From: CAIUGU01 sp965279735
GTDB lineage: Bacteria > Pseudomonadota > Gammaproteobacteria > Steroidobacterales > Steroidobacteraceae
Length of the DNA: 64,000 nucleotides
Reading direction: 5' to 3'
NCBI GenBank assembly: GCA_965279735.1
Contig: OZ257260.1
Location: forward strand, 1,054,001-1,118,000
In this document: piece after piece, positions 1-10,209 of the stretch
Layout of the letters: each line of letters opens with the position of its first letter
Position numbering within the stretch: the stretch's first letter is position 1
Notes under the pieces: model-generated
The model's input: only the letters and a program-made list of their open reading frames with translations
What the model was told of the DNA's origin: nothing
Database searches by the model: none
Position numbers and translations under genes: made by a program

Positions 1-2
1 TT

Positions 3-653
3 GTCGTCGGCGAGTGGGCCAGCAAGACGCGATTCGATCTCAAGGGATCGGGTGCGAAAGACCTCGACGTGTTCAGCGTGTCTGTTCCAGTGGGGTGGAT
101 CAGGCAGTCTTCGCCCGCCTGGCAACTCGCGGCATTCGTTGCGCCGCTCGGCCACACTACTCACGAAGATGGCTGGTATTGGGAAACGCTCGGCGGAATT
201 TTTGCACGGCATACCACCAGCGATCGCCTGGCATGGGTGTTCGGTGCCTATTTCGATGTCGCACCGCTCGAGGATTTCTACACACCGTACCTGGGCGCGA
301 CCTACGTCGTCGATGAGCGCTGGACGCTAAATGCCATCATGCCCTGGCCGAGCGTCATCTATGCCCCCGGCAAGGATGTGTTCTTCCGTCTCGGGGTTGC
401 GCCCTCCGGTACCTCGTGGTCGGTCGAGCCGGGCGTGGTCCGCCCCAGGATGAATTTCAGTGCGTGGAATCTCGGGCTCGCAGTGGAACGGCGCTTGACC
501 GCAGGATTCTGGCTGGGCTTCGAAGCCGGTATTTCAGGCATTCGTGGACTGAGCATCGTCGGAGGCGACTTCCAGCCGCTCGAAACGAAACTCGACCGAA
601 CGGGGTTTGCGCTGATCACGGTCAACTTCCGCCCGGACGGACCTGTCCGCTGA
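3..653 (+). CDS. Outer membrane beta-barrel protein, DUF6268-like (5' partial)
   Basis: The reading frame is open from the window edge, so the start and any signal peptide lie upstream; about 216 residues are visible. Alternating hydrophobic/aromatic strands (for example FARHTTSDRLAWVFGAYFD and WTLNAIMPWPSVIYAP) and the final strand ending in an aromatic-rich ALITVNFRP stretch are typical of an outer membrane barrel. The pattern of a short barrel with a conserved central P-W-P loop resembles the DUF6268 family, but that assignment is tentative. The gene ends five bases before the next start, so the two are probably co-transcribed. Function is unknown; its neighbours suggest envelope transport. 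Confidence 0.6.
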   Translation, partial: VVGEWASKTRFDLKGSGAKDLDVFSVSVPVGWIRQSSPAWQLAAFVAPLGHTTHEDGWYWETLGGIFARHTTSDRLAWVFGAYFDVAPLEDFYTPYLGATYVVDERWTLNAIMPWPSVIYAPGKDVFFRLGVAPSGTSWSVEPGVVRPRMNFSAWNLGLAVERRLTAGFWLGFEAGISGIRGLSIVGGDFQPLETKLDRTGFALITVNFRPDGPVR

Positions 654-658
654 TCGCC

Positions 659-1852
659 ATGCCATATTTCCTGCTACGTGCGGTGGCTTTCTGCTTCGGC
701 CTCGCTGCCGTTTGTCCAGCGGGATTCGCGCAGTCGCAACGTCCTGCCGCTTCAAGCACGAGCACTCTTGCCGGAGATGCGCAGAGCAGCAGCACGCCGA
801 CGTCGCTCGATCCCGCTCAGCCTTCCCCGTATGAGCCCGTTGCACAACCACCGGTCGGCAAGGGTGAATGGGTGCTGGCTCCAGTACCCAGCATCAGCCC
901 CACACAGGGTGCGTCGCTGTCGCTCATCGCGCAGTACATCTTTCATCCGGCCGGGGCGCTGTCCTCGACGCCGCCATCGATTGTTGCGGGCGGCGTGTTC
1001 TATACCCAGGAGGAGAGCATGGGCGCGGTCGCAGCCTATGTCGGTCACCTGGTCGACGATCGCTGGCGACCGACGTTGCTCGGAGGGTGGGCGAAGATCA
1101 ACGTGGACTATTTCGGGATCGGCGAACTGCAGAGCGAACAACCGCTGGAGCTCGAACAGACCACGACCGCTGTAGTCAGCCAGTTGCTCCGGCGAGTTGC
1201 GGCAGGCTGGTATGTGGGAGGGCGGATATCCGCGATCGACATGCAGGTCCGCTTCGATGCCGAGCAACTGGCGCCCGGCCTTGTGATTCCGGATGCGGAA
1301 CGAAGGGCGCAGACGATCGCTGTTGGCCTTGCCGTGCAGGGCGATACACGCGACAACCAGTTCCAGCCCCGGCGTGGTTATTTCTTCAATACCAAGGTCG
1401 ATGTGTTCGACGCGGCATTCGGCAGCGACTTCGACTATTCACTTGTGCAGATTTCCCTCGATCACTTCCAGCCGCTTGGCCGCGCGGTGCTCGCATGGAG
1501 GGCGGCCGTCAAGTCTGCGCGCGGCGATGTGCCGTTCTGGGATCTCTCCAGCCTGGGGCAGGGCAATGACATCCGGGGATATGAAGCCGGACGCTATCGC
1601 GATCGCGATCTGTTTGCGACGCAGGTGGAATACCGGCGTCCTTGGAAGGGCCGGTGGGGTTGGGTGGCTTTCGCGGGGACGGCGCAGGTAGCGCCAGCGC
1701 TCGATGAACTTGAGTCCGCAAACTGGCGAACGGCGGGCGGTGTCGGGCTGCGGTTCCGCATCGCCGATGACAATCCACTCAACTTCCGCCTGGATGTCGC
1801 TACTGGAGAAGATGGTTCGGTGCTGTATCTTGGCGTAGGAGAGGCCTTCTGA
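659..1852 (+). CDS. BamA/TamA-type outer membrane protein (Omp85 barrel, D15 surface antigen)
   Basis: This 397-residue protein has a signal peptide (hydrophobic segment up to about residue 25, ending GFAQ), a Ser/Pro-rich linker to about residue 70, then a beta barrel. The Omp85 hallmarks are in the C-terminal half: a DTRDNQFQPRRGYFF strand/loop and the loop-6 motif GNDIRGYEAGRYRDR, which carries the conserved (V/I)RGY. The last residues (YLGVGEAF) end in phenylalanine like a barrel C-terminus. No POTRA domains fit in the short N-terminal part, so this is a barrel-only relative of the D15 family, probably a pore or substrate-specific transporter rather than BamA itself. Upstream ATGs in the same frame lie inside the previous gene; the start at 659 gives the signal peptide. 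Confidence 0.75.
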   Translation: MPYFLLRAVAFCFGLAAVCPAGFAQSQRPAASSTSTLAGDAQSSSTPTSLDPAQPSPYEPVAQPPVGKGEWVLAPVPSISPTQGASLSLIAQYIFHPAGALSSTPPSIVAGGVFYTQEESMGAVAAYVGHLVDDRWRPTLLGGWAKINVDYFGIGELQSEQPLELEQTTTAVVSQLLRRVAAGWYVGGRISAIDMQVRFDAEQLAPGLVIPDAERRAQTIAVGLAVQGDTRDNQFQPRRGYFFNTKVDVFDAAFGSDFDYSLVQISLDHFQPLGRAVLAWRAAVKSARGDVPFWDLSSLGQGNDIRGYEAGRYRDRDLFATQVEYRRPWKGRWGWVAFAGTAQVAPALDELESANWRTAGGVGLRFRIADDNPLNFRLDVATGEDGSVLYLGVGEAF

Positions 1853-1872
1853 ATGTTGCAAGGGAATGGACC

Positions 1873-2655
1873 ATGAATCCGATCGTACTGGCTGCCTTCA
1901 TTTCGGTAGCCTTGTTCATGGCGATGACGGGCGCGCAGTTGGCGGGACATCGCCTCGGCAGGCAACGGATCGCGGTGGATGGCGACAAGGCCAATTCCGG
2001 TGCGCGGTCCGTGGAGGCTGCTGTCTTCGGCCTGCTGGGACTGCTGGTGGCCTTCACGTTCTCCGGCGCCAGCACGCGCTTCGAGCATCGCCGCGACTTG
2101 GCGCTTGAGCATATCAATGCATTGGGTACGGCCTGGATGCGGCTCGACCTGTTGCCCACCGATGATCAAGGTCCGATTCGCAGCCTCTTCCGCGATTACG
2201 TCGATGGCGTCTACGCGGCTTCTCTTCCCGCAGCGGACACCGGATCGCTCGCTCCGCTTGAGACGGAGATGAACCGGCTGCAGGCTGCCATCTGGTCGAT
2301 GAGCGTTGCTGCCGCCGCGCGAAGCGGGGAGAACTACGTGCCCACCGTCCTGCTGCCTGCGCTCAACGACATGTTCGACCTGACCGCGTCGCGGCTGTAC
2401 GCCATGCGCATTCACGTGCAGCCGGAAGTGGTGGGTCTCTTGATCATGATGGCCATTCTTGCCGCTTTCATTGCGGGCAACGGACAGGCGGAACTGGTAC
2501 GCCCCGATCTCGTGCACATGCTCCTCTTCGCCGCCGTGGTTTCGCTCTGGCTGTACGCCATCCTGGACTTTGAATTCCCGCGCCTCGGGTTGATCACGCA
2601 GGATTCGGGGCGAGAGCTCCTGCTTTCCTTTCGGGCCGGCCTCGGCCCGGGTTGA
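1873..2655 (+). CDS. DUF4239-like integral membrane protein, copy 1
   Basis: The 260-residue protein has about four membrane segments: two at the N-terminus (near 3-22 and 48-66) and two at the C-terminus (near 187-205 and 213-232), around a soluble helical middle with the stretch FEHRRDLALEHINALGTAW. This layout fits DUF4239, a bestrophin-like family of unknown role. A good Shine-Dalgarno (AAGGGA, 1860-1865) sits seven bases before the ATG. It is nearly identical (roughly nine of ten residues) to the protein encoded at 35041-35823, and the match extends into the ribosome binding site. Start and strand are secure; function is not known. Confidence 0.75.
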   Translation: MNPIVLAAFISVALFMAMTGAQLAGHRLGRQRIAVDGDKANSGARSVEAAVFGLLGLLVAFTFSGASTRFEHRRDLALEHINALGTAWMRLDLLPTDDQGPIRSLFRDYVDGVYAASLPAADTGSLAPLETEMNRLQAAIWSMSVAAAARSGENYVPTVLLPALNDMFDLTASRLYAMRIHVQPEVVGLLIMMAILAAFIAGNGQAELVRPDLVHMLLFAAVVSLWLYAILDFEFPRLGLITQDSGRELLLSFRAGLGPG

Positions 2656-2767
2656 TCTGGAAGACGAGGCGGGTGCGCCATGGCCCTAAGGGCTCATGGA
2701 CGGGGATTTTGCCGGGGAGCAAGCTGCTGCGGCCCCGCCATGAGTGCCCGAAGCGATGACCGGATCG

Positions 2768-3754
2768 ATGAATATCAAAGCTTCTTTTTGCAGTGCAGTT
2801 GCGTGCCTGGTCTTCACTACGGGCCCGCTTGCGGCAGCCCAGACTGACCCGTTGCCTTCCTGGAACAACACCGCCGCGAGGCAGGCGATCGTTGCGTTCG
2901 TCGACAAGGTGACCCGCCAGGGGTCCCCCGATTTCGTTCCCGTGCCGGAACGCATCGCCGTATTCGACAACGACGGCACGCTCTGGTCCGAACAGCCGGC
3001 CTATTTCCAGCTCTTCTTTGCCGTGGATCGCGTGAAGGCGCTCGCGCCGCTGCATCCGGAATGGAAAACGAAGGAACCCTTCGCCTCGCTGCTCAAGGGT
3101 GACATGCAGGGTTTCGCCGCGGCAGGTGAAGCAGGTATCGGGGCATTGCTTGCGGAGACCCACGCGGGCATGACTACGGAAGAATTCGACAGGACTGTCA
3201 GAGACTGGATTGCGACCGCCCGGCATCCCGTGAGCGGGAAGCCGTACACCGGAATGGTCTTTCAGCCGATGCTCGAGCTGCTCGGCTACCTGCGCGCGAA
3301 TGGCTTCAAGACCTTCATCGTATCTGGCGGCGGCATCGACTTCATGCGGCCGTGGGCGGAGAAAACATATGGCATTCCCCCGGAACAAGTCGTTGGCTCC
3401 AGTGGCGGGCTCAAATACGAAATGCGAAATGGCCGGCCTGTCATCGTGAAGCTGCCCGAACTGGTGCTGATCGATGACAAGGAAGGGAAACCGGTCGGCA
3501 TCCAGCGCCACATCGGTCGTCGGCCGATTGCCGCCTTCGGCAACTCGGACGGCGATCTGCAGATGCTGCAGTGGACTACCGCCGGCAGCGGTGCGCGCTT
3601 TGCCCTTTACGTCCATCACACCGACGCTGCGCGCGAATGGGCGTACGACCGGCAATCGTCGATCGGCAGGCTGGACAAAGGGCTCGATGAGGCTGCCGCC
3701 AAAGGCTGGACTGTCGTCAACATGAAGGACGACTGGAAGAAGATTTATCCGTGA
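2768..3754 (+). CDS. Secreted HAD-superfamily phosphatase (phosphoserine phosphatase-like)
   Basis: After a signal peptide (MNIKASFCSAVACLVFTTG, cleavage near LAAA-Q) come the HAD motifs: FDNDGTLW (motif I; first Asp nucleophile, second Asp acid/base), FIVSGGG (motif II) and FGNSDGDLQML (motif IV, metal ligands). The spacing and the large cap between motifs I and II fit the phosphoserine-phosphatase-like branch, so a phosphate monoester is the likely substrate, cleaved in the periplasm. Two in-frame starts lie upstream (GTG 2744, ATG 2756); the ATG at 2768 is chosen because it begins the signal peptide directly. The gene lies between DUF4239 and a transporter in the run leading to the sulfatase. 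Confidence 0.8.
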   Translation: MNIKASFCSAVACLVFTTGPLAAAQTDPLPSWNNTAARQAIVAFVDKVTRQGSPDFVPVPERIAVFDNDGTLWSEQPAYFQLFFAVDRVKALAPLHPEWKTKEPFASLLKGDMQGFAAAGEAGIGALLAETHAGMTTEEFDRTVRDWIATARHPVSGKPYTGMVFQPMLELLGYLRANGFKTFIVSGGGIDFMRPWAEKTYGIPPEQVVGSSGGLKYEMRNGRPVIVKLPELVLIDDKEGKPVGIQRHIGRRPIAAFGNSDGDLQMLQWTTAGSGARFALYVHHTDAAREWAYDRQSSIGRLDKGLDEAAAKGWTVVNMKDDWKKIYP

Positions 3755-3796
3755 GTACCAGGAAAGGGGTTTATCCATGAGCACCTGGAGTGATGC

Positions 3797-4681
3797 ATGG
3801 AGCTGACCGCTCTTCTTATCCTTGGGATCAAGGTGAGCATCGTGCTGCTGGTGCTGGGCCTGGGGCTGAACTCGAGCTGGAGCGATGCGCTCTATCTGTT
3901 CCGTCATCCCGGTTTGCTGGTCCGTTCGCTGTTCTCGATGAACGTGGTCATGCCGCTGGTGGCAGCGGGTCTTGTGGTCGCCTTCGATCTTCCCCCCGCT
4001 GTTGAAGTGGCGCTGGTCGCGCTGGCGGTGTCGCCCGTGCCACCCATGCTGCCCAGCAAGGAGCTGAAGGCGGGCGGACGCGCGGCGTACGCGATCGGCC
4101 TGTTCGTTGCGATTGCACTGCTGGCGATCGTCGTTGTGCCGCTTGCGGTTGCGCTCCTGACCAGCGCATTTGATCGCGCTGGCCAGATTTCGCCCATGAC
4201 CGTTGCGAAGACAGTCCTGGCAACCGTGCTGGTGCCCGTCGCCATTGGCGTGACGTTCAAGCAATGGTTTCCTGCAGTGGCGGAAAAAGCTGCCCGCCCC
4301 GTGTCGTTGCTTGGGCTTGTGTTGCTGGTTGTCAGTGCGCTCCCCATGGTGGTCGCGCTGTGGCCTGCGATCCAGGCGCTCTTCGGCAACGGCACCGTGT
4401 TGATCATTGCCCTCATGGCCGTGATCGGACTCGCCGTCGGCCATGTCCTCGGTGGACCTGACGCAGAAACCCGCACGGTGCTGGCACTGTCAACGGCAGC
4501 ACGGCATCCGGCGGTGGCGCTCGGCGTTGCCGTGGCCAGTGGCGTGGAAACACGGCCGGCGCTTGCGGCGATCCTGCTGTATGTGCTCGTGGCGACCATT
4601 GTTGCCATTCCCTACGTTGCCTGGCGCAAGCGTCAGTTGTTGGCTGCCCGCGCCTCGCTTGCCCCTTCCACAAGGACCTGA
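3797..4681 (+). CDS. Bile acid:sodium symporter-like (BASS/SBF) transporter
   Basis: The 294-residue protein is almost wholly hydrophobic, with nine or ten predicted membrane helices and the short charged loop PMLPSKELKAGGRAAYAIG, which matches the crossover region of the SBF/BASS fold, plus ALSTAARHPAVALGVAVAS in the second half. The family (SLC10 in animals) carries bile acids, steroid sulfates and organic acids with sodium. Its stop (4679-4681) is directly followed by the GTG start of the FGE gene, so the two are co-expressed. In this context it may bring a sulfate ester or release a product, but the substrate is an inference from the neighbours only. Confidence 0.75.
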   Translation: MELTALLILGIKVSIVLLVLGLGLNSSWSDALYLFRHPGLLVRSLFSMNVVMPLVAAGLVVAFDLPPAVEVALVALAVSPVPPMLPSKELKAGGRAAYAIGLFVAIALLAIVVVPLAVALLTSAFDRAGQISPMTVAKTVLATVLVPVAIGVTFKQWFPAVAEKAARPVSLLGLVLLVVSALPMVVALWPAIQALFGNGTVLIIALMAVIGLAVGHVLGGPDAETRTVLALSTAARHPAVALGVAVASGVETRPALAAILLYVLVATIVAIPYVAWRKRQLLAARASLAPSTRT

Positions 4682-4682
4682 T

Positions 4683-5675
4683 GTGAACGCGACTGCTCCC
4701 CTGGAAAAACCGCAAGAGCGGGCGCTCGAAGCACCGCACGAAAACATGGTGTGGATTCCCGGCGGCAAGTTCGTGATGGGGTCGAATGACCACTATCCGG
4801 AAGAGGCGCCAGCGCATCGTGTGGCCGTGAACAGTTTCTGGATGGACCGCCATACGGTGACCAACGCCGAATTCAAGCGCTTCGTCGATGCGACGGGGTA
4901 CGTCACGCTCGCAGAGCGGCCGGCGAATGCCGCCGACTATCCGGGCGCCGCGCCCGAGTTGCTCGTGCCTTCGTCAGTCGTGTTCCAGAAGGCGGCGCGT
5001 CCGGTCGATCTGAACAATCCGCACAATTGGTGGGGCTATGTGCCGGGTGCGGACTGGCGCCATCCGCGGGGACCCGGCAGCTCCTTGCAGGGTCTGTGGA
5101 AACATCCGGTCGTGCATGTCGCGTTTGAAGACGCCGAGGCCTTTGCGAAATGGGTGGGCAAGGAATTGCCCACCGAAGCCGAGTGGGAGTTTGCAGCGCG
5201 CGGCGGCCTCGAAGATGTGGAATACGCCTGGGGGAGCGAATTCATGCCGGAAGGGCGGCACATGGCGAACACGTGGCAGGGCGAGTTCCCCTGGCAGAAC
5301 CTGCTCGGCGATGGGTATGAATGGTCGGCGCCTGTCGCATCGTTCCCGCCGAACGGTTACGGGTTGTACGACATGGCCGGGAATGTCTGGGAGTGGACGA
5401 CGGACTGGTACCAGGAGCATGGAAAAATCCAGAAGGCGTGCTGCACCCTCGACAATCCACGCGGGGGCGATCCCGACCAGAGTCACGATCCACGCACGCC
5501 GCAAGTGCGCATCCCGCGCAGGGTGATGAAGGGCGGCTCCTATCTGTGCGCTCCCAATTATTGCCGCCGCTATCGACCGGCAGCACGCATGCCGCAACCC
5601 ATCGATACTTCCACCTGCCATCTGGGCTTTCGCTGCATCACGCGCGTGACACCTTCGGAGGCAACTGCCCCATGA
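4683..5675 (+). CDS. Formylglycine-generating enzyme (sulfatase-modifying factor, SUMF1 family)
   Basis: This 330-residue protein has the FGE-sulfatase fold from the N-terminal MVWIPGGKFVMGSND through LPTEAEWEFAARGG and YDMAGNVWEWTTDWY. The catalytic copper-binding cysteine pair C-x4-C is present (Cys289 and Cys294 in GGSYLCAPNYCRRYR), followed by HLGFRC. This pair separates true FGE from the EgtB/PvdO relatives that lack it. FGE oxidises the cysteine in the C-x-[PA]-x-R motif of type I sulfatases to formylglycine; such a sulfatase is encoded three genes downstream. No signal peptide is seen, as expected for a cytoplasmic FGE. The start is GTG at 4683, just after the transporter stop; the 3' end overlaps the next start as ATGA. 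Confidence 0.9.
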   Translation: MNATAPLEKPQERALEAPHENMVWIPGGKFVMGSNDHYPEEAPAHRVAVNSFWMDRHTVTNAEFKRFVDATGYVTLAERPANAADYPGAAPELLVPSSVVFQKAARPVDLNNPHNWWGYVPGADWRHPRGPGSSLQGLWKHPVVHVAFEDAEAFAKWVGKELPTEAEWEFAARGGLEDVEYAWGSEFMPEGRHMANTWQGEFPWQNLLGDGYEWSAPVASFPPNGYGLYDMAGNVWEWTTDWYQEHGKIQKACCTLDNPRGGDPDQSHDPRTPQVRIPRRVMKGGSYLCAPNYCRRYRPAARMPQPIDTSTCHLGFRCITRVTPSEATAP

Positions 5676-6115
5676 GCATAGATCCGCATAACATCTCGAA
5701 TGAGCTGTCGTCCCGCCGGACCGGGATGTCGTTCCAACGGACGCGGATGAGTGCAGACCGCACACTGATGTCGGTGATCCGTACCTCGCTGTCGCTCATT
5801 GGCTTCGGCTTCACGATCTTCAAGATGTTCCAGCAGTTCCGTGACATGAAGCTCCTGGAGAACGACCAGGCGCCGCGCAACTTTGGTGCGGCGCTCGTCT
5901 GCCTCGGGATCGCGATGCTCGTGCTGGGCATCGGCTACCACATCTCCTTCATGTTCGGCCTGCGGAAGGAGCGGGAAATGATGAAGGCGGAAGGCCTGAT
6001 TCACGCAGAGAGCAACTTCCCGACGTCGCTGACGCTGATCACCGCCTTTCTGCTGCTGGCGATCGGCCTCATGGCCATCGTCAGCATGGAATTCAACGTG
6101 GGACCGTTCGGTTAA
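5672..6115 (+). CDS. DUF202 (YidH-like) membrane protein, copy 1
   Basis: The 147-residue product carries the DUF202 signature FQRTRMSADRTLMSVIRTSLSLIGFG, an amphipathic helix leading into the first of three membrane helices (about residues 38-55, 73-93, 120-140). The function of DUF202 proteins is not known. The ATG at 5672 overlaps the FGE stop by four bases (ATGA), so translation is probably coupled. A second, more distant DUF202 gene lies at 12588-12977. Confidence 0.8.
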   Translation: MSIDPHNISNELSSRRTGMSFQRTRMSADRTLMSVIRTSLSLIGFGFTIFKMFQQFRDMKLLENDQAPRNFGAALVCLGIAMLVLGIGYHISFMFGLRKEREMMKAEGLIHAESNFPTSLTLITAFLLLAIGLMAIVSMEFNVGPFG

Positions 6116-6126
6116 CAGGAGGCCCT

Positions 6127-6492
6127 ATGGAATCCATGCTGCATGAACTGGCCGAATACGTCGCACTGGCCATCGAGTTCGTGGCGATCGTGGTCATCGC
6201 CATCGGTGCGCTCCAGGCGATCATTGGCATCGTGCGCGTGGGCTGGCGGTCTGACGATGCGGCGACGCGGGCGCAGCGCGCCTTGTGGATGAAGTTCGCG
6301 CGCTGGCTGGTAGCGGGCATGACCTTCCAGCTGGCTGCCGACGTCGTGAACACCTCGCTGGCCCCCACGTGGGATGAAGTCGGGCATCTGGCCGCCATTG
6401 CCGCAGTGCGTACTTTCCTGGCTTTTTTCCTGGACAGGGAAATGGAAGCCAAGCTTGAGCAGCTGGAGCCTGAGCCCGAAAAGCAGGAATGA
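6127..6492 (+). CDS. DUF1622 family membrane protein
   Basis: The small 121-residue protein has three predicted membrane helices and the family pattern of a glutamate in the first helix (VALAIEFVAIVVIAIGALQ), a charged central loop and FARWLVAGMTFQLAADVV followed by AAIAAVRTFLAFFLDREME. DUF1622 proteins are uncharacterised inner membrane proteins. It starts 11 bases after the DUF202 stop, with AGGAGG (6118-6123) as a close Shine-Dalgarno. The C-terminus is acidic and cytoplasmic. About 140 bases separate it from the sulfatase, without a recognisable terminator. Confidence 0.8.
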   Translation: MESMLHELAEYVALAIEFVAIVVIAIGALQAIIGIVRVGWRSDDAATRAQRALWMKFARWLVAGMTFQLAADVVNTSLAPTWDEVGHLAAIAAVRTFLAFFLDREMEAKLEQLEPEPEKQE

Positions 6493-6630
6493 GTGCGAGC
6501 GTCTGGAATGGACCAAAGTCCCATTTCGGAGCATTCGCTGCCCTTGGATATTGAGCGCCTGCTCGGGCTTGCCTGGCGGGCGAGCTGGTAAAGAGTCAGG
6601 TATCGAAACCGGATGGATAAGGAGAGCGCA

Positions 6631-8133
<1,503 letters not shown>

Positions 8134-8144
8134 CGACCTTCAAG

Positions 8145-8173
8145 ACTCCCCGCCCGGGCAGGGCGGGGAGTTT
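8145..8173 (+). terminator. Strong GC hairpin between sulfatase and porin
   Basis: A perfect 11-base stem (ACTCCCCGCCC at 8145-8155 with its complement at 8161-8171) closes a five-base loop and is followed by TTC. It looks like a rho-independent terminator, though the T tract is short. The right arm contains the GGAG (8167-8170) that would be the ribosome binding site for the porin ATG at 8182, so the same hairpin could also mask that site. Confidence 0.65.
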
Positions 8174-8181
8174 CATCTGAG

Positions 8182-9471
8182 ATGAACAAACCTCGTGTGC
8201 AACGGCCTACATGGCATCGGATGCCATGGTTGCTGCCGTTCGCTTTGCTGGCATTCAGCGCACACGCGGATTCGCCAGAATCCGACGCGGCCGACACGAT
8301 GACGCATCTGCCGCCGCCGCCGGAATTCGTCATTCCCGATGTGCAGGATTCCACGCTCAAGGCGGCGGATTACGACGACGACCGGTTTTCAGTCAAGTTC
8401 GGCGCGGTGCTGCTTCTGGATCAGACATTCTTCGACCAGGACAGCGCGAGCATCGCGCAGGTCGGCGAACAGGAGGACAAGTTCGAGGTCCGGTCGGCGC
8501 GACTGATGGCGCGGGGCGACCTCAAGCTGTTCGGTGCCTGGAGCTACCAGGTCAGCAGCGAGTACAAGGGCTTTGGCGGCGATCCCGACAAGGATCCCTG
8601 GCAGCTGACCGATCTGTGGTTCGCCCTCAACCTCCACGGTGATCAGGGCAAGATCACCTTTGGCAAGCAAAAGGAGACGTTCGCCTACGAGATGGTCGGC
8701 GACGCCGCGAACCTGCCGCAGCAGGAACGCCTCATGAGTCCTTTCTTTGTTTCGCGGAACATTGGCGTGACGTGGTCGCGCACGGCCTTCGACAAGCGCG
8801 CCTCGGTGTCAGTGGGCTGGTACAACGATGTGCTGACGTCGGGTGATTCGCTCTCGGACAGCGGCAATGACTTCAGCGCACGCCTCACCGCCTTGCCGGT
8901 CCTGGAAGATGATGGCGCACGTTACCTGCATCTCGCTGCCTCGACCCGTTACTACGGTGGCGACAACGACAAGCTGCGCTACAAGGGCAAGCCGGAATCG
9001 AATGTTGCAGACAACTTCGTCGACACCGGCGACATCGCTGCGGACCACGCCTGGCAGATGGGGCTCGAAGCGCTGTGGGCCGACCACTACTATTCCGTGC
9101 TGGCCGAATACCTGCAGGCATGGGTGCGTTCACCTTCTGCGGGAGATCCGGAGTTCAAAGGCTTCTACGTCACGGCCAGCTGGGTGCCGAATGGCCTGCC
9201 GCGTCCTTACGATCGTCGCGTGGCCTATTCGCGTCGGGTACCTGTGACGCAGGCGTGGGGCTCGCTCGAGTACGTCGTGCGCTACGGTCGTCTCGACCTC
9301 GACGATGCTGGCGTGCACGGCGGCACACTCGACAAATGGTATGCCGGCGTCAACTGGTGGGCCACGAAGCGCTGGAAAGCCGGCATCGGCTACGGCAACG
9401 CGACGCTCGATCGCTTCGGTCTCGAAGGCGACACGAAGATCCTGCTTACACGCCTGCAGTGGATCTACTGA
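8182..9471 (+). CDS. OprP/OprO-type outer membrane porin
   Basis: The 429-residue protein has a signal peptide (to about residue 29, FSAHA-DSP) and then the pattern of a 16-strand phosphate-selective porin: KFGAVLLLDQTFFDQD, VRSARLMARGDLKLFGAWSYQ, ITFGKQKETFAYEMVG, SRNIGVTWSRTAFDKR and a final strand ending LLTRLQWIY. Members of Porin_O_P pass phosphate, polyphosphate or other anions. It follows the sulfatase after a hairpin and may admit the anionic sulfate ester or take up released anions; that role is inferred from position. Confidence 0.82.
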   Translation: MNKPRVQRPTWHRMPWLLPFALLAFSAHADSPESDAADTMTHLPPPPEFVIPDVQDSTLKAADYDDDRFSVKFGAVLLLDQTFFDQDSASIAQVGEQEDKFEVRSARLMARGDLKLFGAWSYQVSSEYKGFGGDPDKDPWQLTDLWFALNLHGDQGKITFGKQKETFAYEMVGDAANLPQQERLMSPFFVSRNIGVTWSRTAFDKRASVSVGWYNDVLTSGDSLSDSGNDFSARLTALPVLEDDGARYLHLAASTRYYGGDNDKLRYKGKPESNVADNFVDTGDIAADHAWQMGLEALWADHYYSVLAEYLQAWVRSPSAGDPEFKGFYVTASWVPNGLPRPYDRRVAYSRRVPVTQAWGSLEYVVRYGRLDLDDAGVHGGTLDKWYAGVNWWATKRWKAGIGYGNATLDRFGLEGDTKILLTRLQWIY

Positions 9472-9492
9472 TATGCAGGCTTGCTCTTCAGC

Positions 9493-10173
9493 TCAGTAGC
9501 GTGCCCTGATCCCGATTGACAGCATGTCGAACGAGGCATCGCTGGTCGTATTGGCGAGATCGAGCCAACGCTTCTCGTAGCCAAACCGCAGCGAATAGAA
9601 CCGCGAGATGTCCCAGCGGATGCCTGCGCCCACGTCATAGACGAATTCGTCGATGCCCTTGGTGGTCTGGTAGGGCGTGCAGATCGTTCCCCACCATGGA
9701 TCGAACCAGCAGCCGACCCCCGGAGGACCGTTGGGAATGTTCGTGTCGATGAACGCCCAGCCTATTCCGCCCGTGACGTAAGGCGAGATGGCTGCTTCGC
9801 CGAAATACCACGTGGCCGTGCCGCGGGGCGTGAAGGATTCCATTGACCCACGGAGGTTCGTTGCCAGCAGGGGTGTGCTGGCTGAAACGATGCGCGCGGC
9901 GTAGTCGATGTCCAGCCAGTCGAACGCGAACTGCAGTTCGAGATGATTGTTGACGTGGTAGCCGAAATCGATGGCGAGGCCGTACTGGTCGTCGAGATCG
10001 AGGCGCGAGCCGCCCTTGAAGTCGAGGTCCGTGGAATCGACATACAGGACGTGGAAGCCGTACTCCCACGTGCCCGCCCGATCGTTGTTGCCGAACTGTG
10101 CTGCCGAGGCGCTGCCGGCGCCCAGGAGCAGAACCGAGCCTGCCGCCACAATCAAAGGTCTTGAATTACGCAC
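9493..10173 (-). CDS. OmpW/OmpA-type eight-strand outer membrane protein
   Basis: The 226-residue product starts with a clear signal peptide (MRNSRPLIVAAGSVLLLGAG, cleavage near SASA-AQ). The mature part has eight amphipathic strands: WEYGFHVLYVDSTDLD, YGLAIDFGYHVNNHLELQF, FTPRGTATWYFGEAAISPYV, GGIGWAFIDTNIP, VYDVGAGIRWDI and YSLRFGYEKRW, ending in DMLSIGIRARY. This fits small barrels of the OmpW or OmpA-like type. It has one Cys pair in an external loop (GVGCWFDPWWGTICTPY), possibly a disulfide. It lies on the strand opposite to the porin and downstream of the DUF3313 gene. Confidence 0.75.
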   Translation of the reverse strand: MRNSRPLIVAAGSVLLLGAGSASAAQFGNNDRAGTWEYGFHVLYVDSTDLDFKGGSRLDLDDQYGLAIDFGYHVNNHLELQFAFDWLDIDYAARIVSASTPLLATNLRGSMESFTPRGTATWYFGEAAISPYVTGGIGWAFIDTNIPNGPPGVGCWFDPWWGTICTPYQTTKGIDEFVYDVGAGIRWDISRFYSLRFGYEKRWLDLANTTSDASFDMLSIGIRARY

Positions 10174-10209
10174 GATTCTCTCCGCTGGTTTCCTGACAGG
10201 CGCCTGGAA

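Noticed and set aside
2594..4444. A 616-codon reverse open frame opposite the HAD and transporter genes
   Set aside because: It lies antisense to two well-supported genes, is rich in His/Gln/Arg as expected for a high-GC shadow frame, and has no recognisable domain.
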